Source: Pseudomonas akapageensis
GTDB lineage: Bacteria; Pseudomonadota; Gammaproteobacteria; Pseudomonadales; Pseudomonadaceae
Length of the DNA stretch: 64,000 bases
Direction: 5' to 3'
Assembly: GCF_011355085.1 (NCBI RefSeq)
Contig: NZ_VXCP01000001.1
Span: 138,285-202,284 of the forward strand
Shown: positions 53,124-62,085 of the stretch, one piece after another
Position numbering within the stretch: position 1 is the stretch's first letter
How the letters are laid out: every line of letters begins with the position of its first letter
Program-made: the position numbers and the translations under genes
The notes under the pieces: generated by a model
What the model was told of the DNA's origin: nothing
The model's input: only the letters and a program-made list of their open reading frames with translations
Database searches by the model: none

Positions 53124-54667
53124 CAACGCATCCGCTTGAGCCGGTTATTTTCGGCCAATCCGCACTTTGCATCGAAGACGTGCTGGCCCTGGCCAACCGC
53201 CGGGCTTGCGCACGACTGCAAAGCGACTCCGACTACCGTGAGGCGATTGCCCGCGGTGCACGCTTCCTCGACTCGCTGCTGGACAAGGAAGGCGTGATCT
53301 ACGGTGTCACCACCGGTTATGGCGATTCGTGCGTGGTGGCGGTCCCCCTCGAACATGTCGAGGCCCTGCCCCGGCATCTGTACACCTTCCACGGCTGCGG
53401 GCTGGGCAAACTGCTCGATGCCCAGGCAACCCGCGCCGTGCTTGCAGCACGTCTGCAGTCGCTTTGCCAGGGCGTATCGGGGGTTCGAATCGAACTGCTG
53501 GACCGTCTGCAGGCGTTTCTTGACCATGACATCCTGCCGCTGATCCCTGAAGAGGGTTCGGTTGGCGCCAGTGGCGACCTGACCCCCCTGTCCTATGTGG
53601 CCGCAACCCTGTCAGGCGAGCGCGAGGTCATGTACGGCGGCGAGCGACGTGCAGCGCTGGACGTACACCGCGAGCTGGGTTGGCAACCCCTGGTGCTGCG
53701 GCCCAAGGAAGCCCTGGCGCTGATGAACGGCACGGCGGTGATGACCGGGCTCGCCTGCCTGGCCTTCGCCCGCGCCGACTACCTGCTCAAGCTGGCAACA
53801 CGCATAACCGCCCTGAACGTGGTGGCCCTGCAAGGCAACCCCGAACACTTCGACGAACGCCTGTTCGCCACCAAGCCCCATCCGGGGCAGATGCAGGTTG
53901 CCGCCTGGCTGCGCCAGGACCTGGCCATCGATGCACCGACCGCACCACTGCATCGCCTGCAGGACCGCTACTCCCTGCGCTGCGCCCCCCATGTACTGGG
54001 GGTACTGGCCGACAGCCTGGGTTGGTTGCGCAGTTTCATCGAAACCGAACTCAACAGTGCCAACGACAACCCGATCATCGACGCTGAAGCCGAACGTGTG
54101 CTCCATGGCGGGCATTTCTATGGTGGGCATATCGCCTTTGCCATGGACAGCCTCAAGACCCTGGTGGCCAACGTCGCCGACCTGCTCGACCGCCAGCTCG
54201 CCCTGCTGGTGGATGAGCGTTACAACCACGGGCTGCCGAGCAACCTGTCTGGCGCCAGCCTGGATCGGGCGATGATCAATCATGGTTTCAAGGCGGTGCA
54301 GATCGGCGCCAGCGCCTGGACGGCCGAAGCCCTGAAGAACACGATGCCAGCCAGCGTGTTCTCGCGTTCCACCGAATGTCACAACCAGGACAAGGTCAGC
54401 ATGGGCACCATTGCCGCACGGGATGCCCTGCGCGTGCTGGAACTGACCGAACAGGTCGCCGCCGCCACCTTGCTCGCCGCCCAGCAGGGCGTGTGGTTGC
54501 GTGGCCAGGCCGCAGATGCCCGGCCGTTGCCGCCCGCATTGGCCGACATGCATCGGCAGCTGGCCGAAGACTTTGCCCCGGTCATCGAAGACCGCGCGCT
54601 GGAAGGTGAACTACGCCTGTGCCTGCAGCGCATTTCCGAGCAACACTGGAGGTTGCATGCGCAGTAA
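53120..54667 (+). CDS. MIO-dependent aromatic amino acid ammonia-lyase (HAL/PAL/TAL family)
   Basis: A 515-aa lyase. The MIO cofactor forms from A150-S151-G152 in EGSVGASGDLTPLSY. The lid tyrosine is in IYGVTTGYGDS near residue 60. Other family signatures are ALMNGTAVMTG and ETELNSANDNPII. The substrate-selecting pair aligns to F90-H91 in LYTFHGCGLG, rather than S-H (histidine), H-L (tyrosine) or F-L (phenylalanine). In this operon it most likely makes a cinnamate or coumarate-type starter for the polyene. ATG at 53120; a frame open to 52988 is not used because the family N-terminus begins near residue 1 here. Confidence 0.88.
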   Translation: MTTHPLEPVIFGQSALCIEDVLALANRRACARLQSDSDYREAIARGARFLDSLLDKEGVIYGVTTGYGDSCVVAVPLEHVEALPRHLYTFHGCGLGKLLDAQATRAVLAARLQSLCQGVSGVRIELLDRLQAFLDHDILPLIPEEGSVGASGDLTPLSYVAATLSGEREVMYGGERRAALDVHRELGWQPLVLRPKEALALMNGTAVMTGLACLAFARADYLLKLATRITALNVVALQGNPEHFDERLFATKPHPGQMQVAAWLRQDLAIDAPTAPLHRLQDRYSLRCAPHVLGVLADSLGWLRSFIETELNSANDNPIIDAEAERVLHGGHFYGGHIAFAMDSLKTLVANVADLLDRQLALLVDERYNHGLPSNLSGASLDRAMINHGFKAVQIGASAWTAEALKNTMPASVFSRSTECHNQDKVSMGTIAARDALRVLELTEQVAAATLLAAQQGVWLRGQAADARPLPPALADMHRQLAEDFAPVIEDRALEGELRLCLQRISEQHWRLHAQ

Positions 54668-55082
54668 AGGCGTCATTCACGTCGAAAGTGAAATCCTCGT
54701 GCCGTTCTTCGATATCGACCCCATGAACGTGGTCTGGCACGGTCACTACGTCAAATACCTGGAGATCGGGCGCTGCGCCCTGCTCGACAAGCTCGACCAC
54801 AACTACTTGCAGATGCAGGCAAGCGGTTACGCATGGCCGGTGATCGATCTGCAACTGCGCTACATACGCGGTGCCACCTTCGGTCAGCGCCTGGTGGTCC
54901 AAAGCAGCCTGGTTGAATGGGAAAACCGACTGAAGATCAACTACCTGATCAGCGACGCCGCCAGCGGTGAACGCATGACCCGCGCCAGCACCGTGCAAGT
55001 GGCCGTGGAGCTGGCCAGCCGCGAGATGCAACTGGTTTCACCTCAGGTATTTGTCGACGCCGTGCAGAAGGCCCTGGCATGA
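54657..55082 (+). CDS. Acyl-CoA/ACP thioesterase, 4-hydroxybenzoyl-CoA type (ApeK type)
   Basis: A 141-aa hotdog thioesterase. It has FFDIDPMNVVWHGHYVKYLE, the Asp and His/Glu pattern of the 4HBT family. GGAGG lies five bases before the ATG, inside the end of the lyase gene. It may release finished or stalled chains from ACP. Its stop overlaps the next start. Confidence 0.9.
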   Translation: MRSKGVIHVESEILVPFFDIDPMNVVWHGHYVKYLEIGRCALLDKLDHNYLQMQASGYAWPVIDLQLRYIRGATFGQRLVVQSSLVEWENRLKINYLISDAASGERMTRASTVQVAVELASREMQLVSPQVFVDAVQKALA

Positions 55083-55681
55083 GCTGGCTGATGCGTTGTG
55101 TCTGCCTGATGACGCTGCTGGGCTTGAGCACGCTGGCCTCGGCATTCGATCTGCAGGCGCTGAGCGTGCAATTGGCCCTGCCTGCCGTGGTCCAGGGCGA
55201 TTTCATCCAGGAAAAGCACCTGCGCGCCTTGCCACAACCCCTGGTCAGTAAAGGGCAGTTTGTCCTGGCCCGGGATCATGGTCTGCTCTGGCTGCTGAAA
55301 ACACCGTTGCAACAGGACTACCGGATCAACGCCAACGGCATTGCCCGCCGCGATGCCGATGGCTGGCACATGCTGCCGAGCAAAAGCGCCGGGGCCGAAC
55401 AGAACCGGCTGTTCTTTGCCGTTCTGCAGGGCGACAGCAGTGGCCTGCAACGCGATTTCGATCTCAGCCTGCAAGGCGACGCACAGCACTGGCAACTGCG
55501 TCTGACCCCCCGCTCACTGCTGCTCAAGCAGGTCTTCGACCGAATCGAAATCACCGGCGGCGAACTCGTCGAACGCATCGAGCTGCTCGAGACCCAGGGC
55601 GACAGCACCGTGCTGCGCATGCCGGCGAGCAGCAGCACAGCTAGCCTGAGTGAAGAGCAACAACATGACTTCGCCCAGTAA
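55079..55681 (+). CDS. LolA-like periplasmic lipid carrier (ApeL type)
   Basis: A 200-aa protein with a signal peptide (MSWLMRCVCLMTLLGLSTLASA) and the LolA-like half-barrel pattern VVQGDFIQEKHLRALPQPLVSKGQF and GLLWLLKTP. It probably shuttles the polyene lipid across the periplasm between the MMPL exporter and the outer membrane. ATGA overlap at the start; the last codons overlap the exporter gene. Confidence 0.88.
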   Translation: MSWLMRCVCLMTLLGLSTLASAFDLQALSVQLALPAVVQGDFIQEKHLRALPQPLVSKGQFVLARDHGLLWLLKTPLQQDYRINANGIARRDADGWHMLPSKSAGAEQNRLFFAVLQGDSSGLQRDFDLSLQGDAQHWQLRLTPRSLLLKQVFDRIEITGGELVERIELLETQGDSTVLRMPASSSTASLSEEQQHDFAQ

Positions 55682-57986
55682 GCGCCGGCTCCCCCATCTG
55701 TTCCTGGCCTTGCTGCTGGCGGTCCTGGCCCTGGCCGGCTGGCAGTGGCATGCCGGCGCGCCACTGTCGGCCAACCTGATGGAACTGGTCCCCGGTGCCG
55801 CCCCCGATGCCTTGGTGGAACGCGCCGAGCAGCGTATGCAGGAGCCCCTGAACCGAGAAATGCTGATGCTGGTCGGCCATGCCGACCGTAATCAGGCCAT
55901 TGCCCTGGCACAGCGGTTGGGGGAGCAGTGGCAAGCCAGCGGCCTGTTCGAAAAGGTCCAGTGGAACCTGCAGACGGATTTGCCCGCCTTGCGCCAGCAA
56001 CTGCTGCAAGGGCGCCTGGCGATGCTATCGGCGGCGGACCGCAAGACCCTTATCGAGCAACCGCAAGTTTTTATCGGGCAACGTGTCCAGACACTGTTCG
56101 ACCCCTTCACCGGTTTCAGCCTGGTCGCCAGCCAGGACGACTGGCTGGGCCTGACCACCCGCATTCAGGAAAGCCAGCCCAAGCAGGGTTCCGTGCAGCT
56201 GGACATTGGCAGTGGCGCGCTGATCGCCCGGGCCGATGGCAAGCATTGGGTAGTGGTACGGGCACGCACCGAGGGCAACGCCTTCGATATGAAGCTGCCA
56301 TTGCAGGTTGCCGATCTGCTCGACCAGGCCCGCACCCAGGCGCGGGCAACCGATGCGCAAATCCTCGCTGCCAGCGGCCTGCTGTATGCCGCCAGCGGCC
56401 AGCACCAGGCCTCGCGGGAAATCGCCTGGGTCGGCGGCGGGGCCACAGTCGGCATCCTGCTGTTGTTGCTGCTGGCGTTTCGTCGCCTGCGCGTACTGCT
56501 CGCGTTCTTGCCGGTGCTGGTGGGCATGCTGTTCGGCGCCGTCGCCTGCGTTGCAGTGTTCGGCCACATGCATGTGATGACCCTGGTACTGGGCTCCAGC
56601 CTGATCGGCGTCGCCATCGACTACCCACTGCATTACCTGTCGAAAAGCTGGAGCCTGCGTCCGTGGCACAGCTGGCCCGCACTTCGACTGACCTTGCCCG
56701 GCCTGAGCCTGAGCCTGGCGACCAGTTGCATCGGCTACCTCGCCCTGGCCTTCACGCCATTCCCGGCGCTGACTCAGATTGCCGTGTTCTCCGCAGCGGG
56801 CCTGACCGGCGCCTACCTGACTGCAGTCTGCCTGCTGCCCGCGCTGCTCAATGGCATGCAACTGACACCTCCGGCATGGCCGCTGCAGGTTGCCGAAGCC
56901 TTGTGGCACACGCGCCAGGCCTTATTGCAGCGGATACCAAGCCCTTGGCTGCTCGGCCTGACACTCCTGTTCTGCGGCGTCGGCCTGTGGCAATTGCACG
57001 CCCACAATGACTTGCGCCAATGGGTCGGCAGCCCGCCGCAGCTGCTTGACGAGGCCAAGACCATTGCCCGGATCACCGGTTATCAACCCACCAGCCAGTT
57101 CTTCCTGGTTCGTGGCAGCGATCAACAGCAATTGCTCGAGCGCCAGGCAGCCTTGAGCCAACGCCTGGATCAGCTGGTCACCCTCGACGAACTGCGCGGC
57201 TATCTGACCCTCAGCCAATTGGTCGCCAGCCCTTCCGAGCAGCAACAGCTGCGTACGGCTCTGGCCGCTCTCGCGCAGCACTGGCAACCGTTACTCGCGC
57301 TGGGCATCCCGGAAAGTGCCTTGCAGACCGAGCTTGCACAGTTGCAGGCACTGCCCACCCAAGGTATCGAAGATGTCCTGGCAGGGCCTCTGGGTGAACC
57401 CTGGCGCACGCTCTGGCTGGGTGATACGCGCGAAGGCGTCGCGGCGATAGTGAGTTTGCAGGGCTTGAACGACGCCAGCCTGCTGCAACTGCAGGCGCAT
57501 GACCTGGCAGGCGTACAGCTGGTCGATCGACTTGGCGAACTCAACGGCGTCTTCGCCGACACGCAAATCAGCGCCGCCGAACTCAAGCTGTTGTCTTGCG
57601 TGCTGATTGTGCTGTTGCTGATCCTGCCTTTCGGTCTTGGCGGTGCCCTGCGACTCGTCGCCCTGCCCTTGCTTGCTGCGCTGTGCAGCCTGGCCAGCCT
57701 GGGTTGGCTGGGGCAGCCGCTGACCCTGTTCAGCCTGTTCGGCCTGCTGTTGGTGACGGCCATCAGCGTCGATTACGCCATCCTGATGCGCGAGCGGGTC
57801 GGTGGTGCTGCCGTCAGCCTGCTCGGCACCCTGCTGGCGGCAGCGACCACCTGGTTGTCGTTCGGCCTGCTGGCCGTTTCCAGTACCCCGGCGGTGAGCA
57901 ATTTCGGTCTGGCGGTCAGTCTTGGCCTGGTGTTCAGTTTCCTGCTCGCGCCCTGGGCCGGCAGTCATGAGCAACCCGTAACATGA
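55665..57986 (+). CDS. MMPL-family exporter (ApeM type)
   Basis: A 773-aa RND/MMPL-type membrane protein with about twelve helices in two repeats: helix 1, a large periplasmic domain, five helices (LRVLLAFLPVLVGMLFGAVA and others), then the same order again. The motif region IGVAIDYPLHYL and its second-half counterpart AISVDYAILMRE carry the conserved Asp residues that take up protons. It should flip or export the polyene across the inner membrane. ATG at 55665; a GTG at 55650 is also in frame. Confidence 0.88.
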   Translation: MTSPSKRRLPHLFLALLLAVLALAGWQWHAGAPLSANLMELVPGAAPDALVERAEQRMQEPLNREMLMLVGHADRNQAIALAQRLGEQWQASGLFEKVQWNLQTDLPALRQQLLQGRLAMLSAADRKTLIEQPQVFIGQRVQTLFDPFTGFSLVASQDDWLGLTTRIQESQPKQGSVQLDIGSGALIARADGKHWVVVRARTEGNAFDMKLPLQVADLLDQARTQARATDAQILAASGLLYAASGQHQASREIAWVGGGATVGILLLLLLAFRRLRVLLAFLPVLVGMLFGAVACVAVFGHMHVMTLVLGSSLIGVAIDYPLHYLSKSWSLRPWHSWPALRLTLPGLSLSLATSCIGYLALAFTPFPALTQIAVFSAAGLTGAYLTAVCLLPALLNGMQLTPPAWPLQVAEALWHTRQALLQRIPSPWLLGLTLLFCGVGLWQLHAHNDLRQWVGSPPQLLDEAKTIARITGYQPTSQFFLVRGSDQQQLLERQAALSQRLDQLVTLDELRGYLTLSQLVASPSEQQQLRTALAALAQHWQPLLALGIPESALQTELAQLQALPTQGIEDVLAGPLGEPWRTLWLGDTREGVAAIVSLQGLNDASLLQLQAHDLAGVQLVDRLGELNGVFADTQISAAELKLLSCVLIVLLLILPFGLGGALRLVALPLLAALCSLASLGWLGQPLTLFSLFGLLLVTAISVDYAILMRERVGGAAVSLLGTLLAAATTWLSFGLLAVSSTPAVSNFGLAVSLGLVFSFLLAPWAGSHEQPVT

Positions 57987-58468
57987 AGCAGATCTGGATA
58001 GTTGCGTTCCTGCTGTTGCTCAGTGCGTGCGCGAGCAAACCGCCACTGCCCGAGCAAATGCCGACACTGACGCTGCCGATGCAACTGCATATCGAAAAGC
58101 AGCAGGCCGGTCAGCAACAGGACTGGCTGCTGGTAATCCAGCGCGAAGGCGACAGCCTGCGATGGTCAATGCTCGATCCGTTGGGCATTCCCCAGGCGCG
58201 GCAATTGCTCCGGCAAAGGCAGTGGAGCGCCGACGGGCTGTTGCCGCCGAACCCGCAGGCGCGCGAGCTGTTTGCCGCGGTATTATTCGCGCTGACACCC
58301 GCTGACGAGCTGCAGCACAATTACCCCGGTGCCCGTCAGCAAGGCAACCAGCGTCAATTGAACGAGCGCTGGCGTGTCACGTATCTCCAACCTCTGGCAT
58401 TCACCCTGAAGCTGCAACAAGGCCTGCGCTATCAGGTCAGCCCTTTGCCAAGCGAGACCACACCATGA
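57983..58468 (+). CDS. DUF3261-type outer-membrane lipoprotein (ApeN type)
   Basis: A 161-aa lipoprotein: signal peptide MKQIWIVAFLLLLSACASK with lipobox LSAC, then a β-rich body. Proteins of this family regularly accompany the LolA-like and MMPL genes in aryl polyene clusters, suggesting an outer-membrane receptor for the exported lipid, comparable to LolB. ATGA overlaps on both sides. Confidence 0.82.
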   Translation: MKQIWIVAFLLLLSACASKPPLPEQMPTLTLPMQLHIEKQQAGQQQDWLLVIQREGDSLRWSMLDPLGIPQARQLLRQRQWSADGLLPPNPQARELFAAVLFALTPADELQHNYPGARQQGNQRQLNERWRVTYLQPLAFTLKLQQGLRYQVSPLPSETTP

Positions 58469-59664
58469 CGGCTTACCTCAATGCCCTGGGCCTCAATTGC
58501 GCCCTGGGCCGCACCAAGGCCGAGGTCTCGACCCGGCTGTTCGCCGCCGATACCCATGGCATGCGTGAAGCTGCCGGCTGGGTGCCCGATCGGGTCCTGC
58601 CCGTGGCCGCCGTTTGCGGTGATTTGCCGCCAATGCCTGCGCACTTGCAGCAACACCACAGCCGTAACAATCAGTTGCTGCTCGATGCCGCCTTGCAGAT
58701 CGAGGATGACATTCGCCAGGCAATCGAACGCTACGGCAGTTCGCGCATCGGCATCGTTCTGGGCACCAGCACCTCGGGCATCGAGGAAGCCAGTCGCGAC
58801 ATCACGGTCTATCTGCGCGATCGACACTTCCCGGCGAGCTACGACTACCGCCAGCAGGAACTCAGCGCGCCAGCCAATTTCCTCGCCGACTGGCTGCAAG
58901 TAAGTGGACCGGCGTACGTGATTTCCACAGCCTGCACCTCCAGTGCCCGAGCCCTGATGAGCGCCCAGCGTTTGCTCGATCTGGATCTTTGCGACGCGGT
59001 GATCTGTGGGGGTGTCGACAGCTTGTGCAAACTGACCCTCAACGGTTTCCTCGCCCTGGAAGCCATCAGCAACCAGCGCTGCAATCCGTTTTCGCGCAAT
59101 CGCGACGGCATCAACATCGGTGAAGCGGCTGCATTGTTTCTGATGAGCAAGACGCATGACGTCGGGGCCCCGGCCATTGCCCTGCTCGGCGCCGGGGCCA
59201 GCAGCGATGCCCACCATATTTCCGCGCCGGACCCGACCGGCCAGGGCGCCCTGCAGGCCATGCGCAAGGCGCTGACACGCGCGCAGCTGCAGCCCTGGAA
59301 CATCGACTACCTGAACCTGCACGGCACCGCCACAGCACACAACGATGCGATGGAAAGCCTGGCCGTCCACACGCTGTTTCCCGAAGGCGTGGCGTGCTCA
59401 TCGACCAAACCCATGAGCGGCCATACCCTGGGCGCCGCCGGTGCACTGGAAGCGGCATTCTGCTGGCTGACCCTGGCAGCGGACAATTCCCGCCAGCAAC
59501 TACCGCCCCACGTCTGGGACGGCCAGCAGGATGCGGATCTACCGGCCTTGAAACTGGTCAAAGCCGGAGAGTGCCTGCCTGCTCAAGCGCCGCGGCACCT
59601 GATGAGCAATTCCTTCGCTTTCGGTGGCAACAATGTCTGCCTGATTCTCGGAGACGCCCCATGA
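58465..59664 (+). CDS. β-Ketoacyl-ACP synthase (ApeO type)
   Basis: A 399-aa thiolase-fold KS with the complete Cys-His-His triad: Cys in ISTACTSSARALM (about residue 157), His in LNLHGTATAHNDA, and His in PMSGHTLGAAGALEA. It condenses malonyl-ACP with the growing polyene. The upstream chain-length-factor-like protein or the last gene in the operon may be its partner. Coupled to both neighbours by ATGA. Confidence 0.92.
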   Translation: MTAYLNALGLNCALGRTKAEVSTRLFAADTHGMREAAGWVPDRVLPVAAVCGDLPPMPAHLQQHHSRNNQLLLDAALQIEDDIRQAIERYGSSRIGIVLGTSTSGIEEASRDITVYLRDRHFPASYDYRQQELSAPANFLADWLQVSGPAYVISTACTSSARALMSAQRLLDLDLCDAVICGGVDSLCKLTLNGFLALEAISNQRCNPFSRNRDGINIGEAAALFLMSKTHDVGAPAIALLGAGASSDAHHISAPDPTGQGALQAMRKALTRAQLQPWNIDYLNLHGTATAHNDAMESLAVHTLFPEGVACSSTKPMSGHTLGAAGALEAAFCWLTLAADNSRQQLPPHVWDGQQDADLPALKLVKAGECLPAQAPRHLMSNSFAFGGNNVCLILGDAP

Positions 59665-60131
59665 TGACCTGGCCCGTGGCCGAACTCATTCCTCATGCCG
59701 GCGACATGATCCTGATCGATCGGGTCGCGTCGTTCGACGAAGAGCAGATTGTCACCCAGCTGACAGTGCGCCCGGGTGGGTTGTTCAGTCGCGCCGATGG
59801 CAGCCTTCCGGCCTGGGTCGGCGTCGAGTTGATGGCCCAGAGCGTCGCGGCCTTCGCCGGTTGCCAGGCACGGCTGCGCGGCGATCCCGTGGCCTTGGGT
59901 TTCTTGCTCGGTACGCGCAAATTCGAGTGCAATGTGGAACAATTCCCGGTTGGCGCCGAACTTTCGATTCAGGCGATACGTTCGCTGGAAGACGAAAGCG
60001 GCATGGGCATCTTCGAATGCCATCTGACCGGACCGGGCATTCACGCCCAGGCGCGCCTGAATGTGTACAGCCCGCCCCAGGCCGCCAGCTACCTGGCCGA
60101 AGACAACGCACAGGATGCAACACATGACTGA
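59661..60131 (+). CDS. 3-Hydroxyacyl-ACP dehydratase-like hotdog protein (ApeP type)
   Basis: A 156-aa hotdog protein, MTWPVAELIPHAGDMILIDR, similar to the FabZ/FabA N-terminus, with SLPAWVGVELMAQSVAAFAG as the long central helix that carries the acidic residue. It is the second dehydratase of the cluster, next to the one fused to the ligase. GGAG lies before the first ATG; the KS stop lies inside ATGATGA. Confidence 0.85.
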   Translation: MMTWPVAELIPHAGDMILIDRVASFDEEQIVTQLTVRPGGLFSRADGSLPAWVGVELMAQSVAAFAGCQARLRGDPVALGFLLGTRKFECNVEQFPVGAELSIQAIRSLEDESGMGIFECHLTGPGIHAQARLNVYSPPQAASYLAEDNAQDATHD

Positions 60132-60852
60132 CACCATTCTGGTCACCGGCTCCAGCCGTGGCATTGGCCGCGCCATCGCCTTGCGTCTGGCCAGGGCCGG
60201 CTTCGACCTGGTGCTGCACTGCCGCAGCGGCCGTGCCGAAGCGGACGCGGTGCAGGGCGAAATCCAGTCCCTGGGCCGACAGGCGCGCGTCCTGCAATTC
60301 GATGTCGCCGACCGCGCCGCCTGCGCAGCCATCCTGAGCGACGACGTGGAAAAGCACGGCGCCTATTACGGCGTGGTTTGCAATGCCGGCCTGACCCGGG
60401 ACGGCGCCTTCCCGGCCTTGACCGAAGAGGATTGGGATCTGGTGATGCGCACCAACCTGGACGGTTTCTACAACGTCCTGCACCCGCTGATGATGCCCAT
60501 GATCCGCCGCCGCGCGGCCGGGCGAATCGTCTGCATTACTTCGGTTTCCGGAATGATCGGCAACCGTGGCCAGGTCAATTACAGCGCCTCCAAGGCCGGC
60601 GTGATCGGCGCGGCCAAGGCCTTGGCGATCGAGTTGGGCAAGCGCAAGATAACGGTTAACTGTGTGGCCCCGGGCCTGATCGACACGGCCATGCTCGACG
60701 AAAACGTCCCGGTCGAAGAGATCATGAAGATGATCCCTGCGCAGCGTCTGGGCACCCCCGAGGAAGTTGCGGGGGCGGTTAATTTCCTGATGTCGGCGGA
60801 AGCCGCCTACATCACACGCCAGGTCCTGGCCGTCAACGGAGGCCTGTGTTGA
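60124..60852 (+). CDS. 3-Oxoacyl-ACP reductase, FabG-like (ApeQ type)
   Basis: A 242-aa short-chain dehydrogenase. It has the TGSSRGIG dinucleotide motif, NAG (VVCNAGLTRDG), the catalytic Ser in IVCITSVSG and YxxxK in VNYSASKAG. It reduces the 3-keto group after each condensation, probably with NADPH. The start overlaps the dehydratase end by eight bases, and its TGA overlaps the ATG of the final KS. Confidence 0.93.
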   Translation: MTDTILVTGSSRGIGRAIALRLARAGFDLVLHCRSGRAEADAVQGEIQSLGRQARVLQFDVADRAACAAILSDDVEKHGAYYGVVCNAGLTRDGAFPALTEEDWDLVMRTNLDGFYNVLHPLMMPMIRRRAAGRIVCITSVSGMIGNRGQVNYSASKAGVIGAAKALAIELGKRKITVNCVAPGLIDTAMLDENVPVEEIMKMIPAQRLGTPEEVAGAVNFLMSAEAAYITRQVLAVNGGLC

Positions 60853-62078
60853 TGAAACGCGTCGTCGTCACCGGTATGGCCGGCATCACTGCTCTGGGCA
60901 ACGACTGGGACAGCATTTCCGGGCAATTTCGCGCCAATCGCAGCGGTATCCGGCGCATGGACGAATGGGACCGTTTCATCGAGCTGAACACCCGCCTGGC
61001 CGGCCCCATCGATGACTTCAAAGTGCCATCCCACTGGACGCGCAAGCAACTGCGCAGCATGGGCCGGGTCTCGCGCCTGGCGGTTGCCGCATCGGAGATC
61101 GCCTTGCGCGATGCCGGCCTGCTGGATGATCCCTCCATCAAGGACGGCCGCATGGGCGTGGCCTGCGGTTCATCCATCGGCAGCACCGACGAGCTCAAAA
61201 CCTTCGGCACCATGCTGTTGAACTCGCTGGCCGAGGGGCTCAATGCCAACACCTATGTACGGATGATGCCGCACACGACGGCTGCCAATATCAGCATCTT
61301 CTTCGGCCTGACCGGGCGCCTGATCCCCACCTCCAGCGCCTGCACCAGCGGCAGCCAGGGCATCGGTTATGCCTACGAAGCCATCAAGTTCGGGCGCCTG
61401 CCGCTGATGCTCGCCGGCGGCGCCGAAGAGCTCTGCCCGACCGAAGCCATGGTCTTCGACGCGCTCTACGCCACCAGCCTCAAGAACGATGCACCACACA
61501 CCAGCCCGCGGCCATACGACCTCGATCGCGATGGCCTGGTAATCGGTGAGGGCGGTGGCATGCTGGTCCTCGAAGAGCTCGAACACGCACTGGCTCGCGG
61601 CGCACATATCTACGCTGAAGTGGTGGGCTTTGGCAGCAATGCCGACGGCCAGCACATCACCCGCCCGGAACAGGCAACCATGCGCCGTGCCATGGAGCTG
61701 GCACTGGAAGATGCCGCCTTGCCGCCGGAGGCCATCGGCTACGTGAATGGCCATGGCACCGCCACCGAACAAGGCGACATCGCCGAAACCCAGGCCACCA
61801 GCAGCCTGTTCGGCCCACGCATGGCGATCAGTTCGCAGAAGAGTTTCCTTGGCCACACACTCGGGGCCTGTGGCGCGCTGGAGTCCTGGTTCAGCATCGA
61901 GATGATGAACCGCGACAGCTATGTCCACACACTCAACCTCGACCATATCGACCCACGCTGTGGCGAATTGGATTACCTGTGTGGCGAGTTCCGGCAGATG
62001 CAGCATGAGTATGTGATGAACAACAACTTCGCCTTTGGTGGGGTGAATACGTCGCTGATTTTCCGCCGCTGGTCGTGA
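60852..62078 (+). CDS. β-Ketoacyl-ACP synthase (ApeR type)
   Basis: A 408-aa KS of the FabF kind (MKRVVVTGMAGITALGNDWD). The triad is intact: Cys in PTSSACTSGSQGIGY (about residue 168), His in VNGHGTATEQGDI, and His in SFLGHTLGACGALE. It is the second full KS of the operon and the last gene; it may start the chain from the aryl-primed ACP or pair with the ApeC-like protein. It ends eight bases before the stop of the convergent Sel1 lipoprotein gene, with no clear hairpin between. Confidence 0.92.
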   Translation: MKRVVVTGMAGITALGNDWDSISGQFRANRSGIRRMDEWDRFIELNTRLAGPIDDFKVPSHWTRKQLRSMGRVSRLAVAASEIALRDAGLLDDPSIKDGRMGVACGSSIGSTDELKTFGTMLLNSLAEGLNANTYVRMMPHTTAANISIFFGLTGRLIPTSSACTSGSQGIGYAYEAIKFGRLPLMLAGGAEELCPTEAMVFDALYATSLKNDAPHTSPRPYDLDRDGLVIGEGGGMLVLEELEHALARGAHIYAEVVGFGSNADGQHITRPEQATMRRAMELALEDAALPPEAIGYVNGHGTATEQGDIAETQATSSLFGPRMAISSQKSFLGHTLGACGALESWFSIEMMNRDSYVHTLNLDHIDPRCGELDYLCGEFRQMQHEYVMNNNFAFGGVNTSLIFRRWS

Positions 62079-62085
62079 GGCCGCA

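Noticed and set aside
57742..57986. Possible separate small gene at the end of the MMPL exporter
   Set aside because: The segment is the continuous second membrane half of the exporter, with no frame break.
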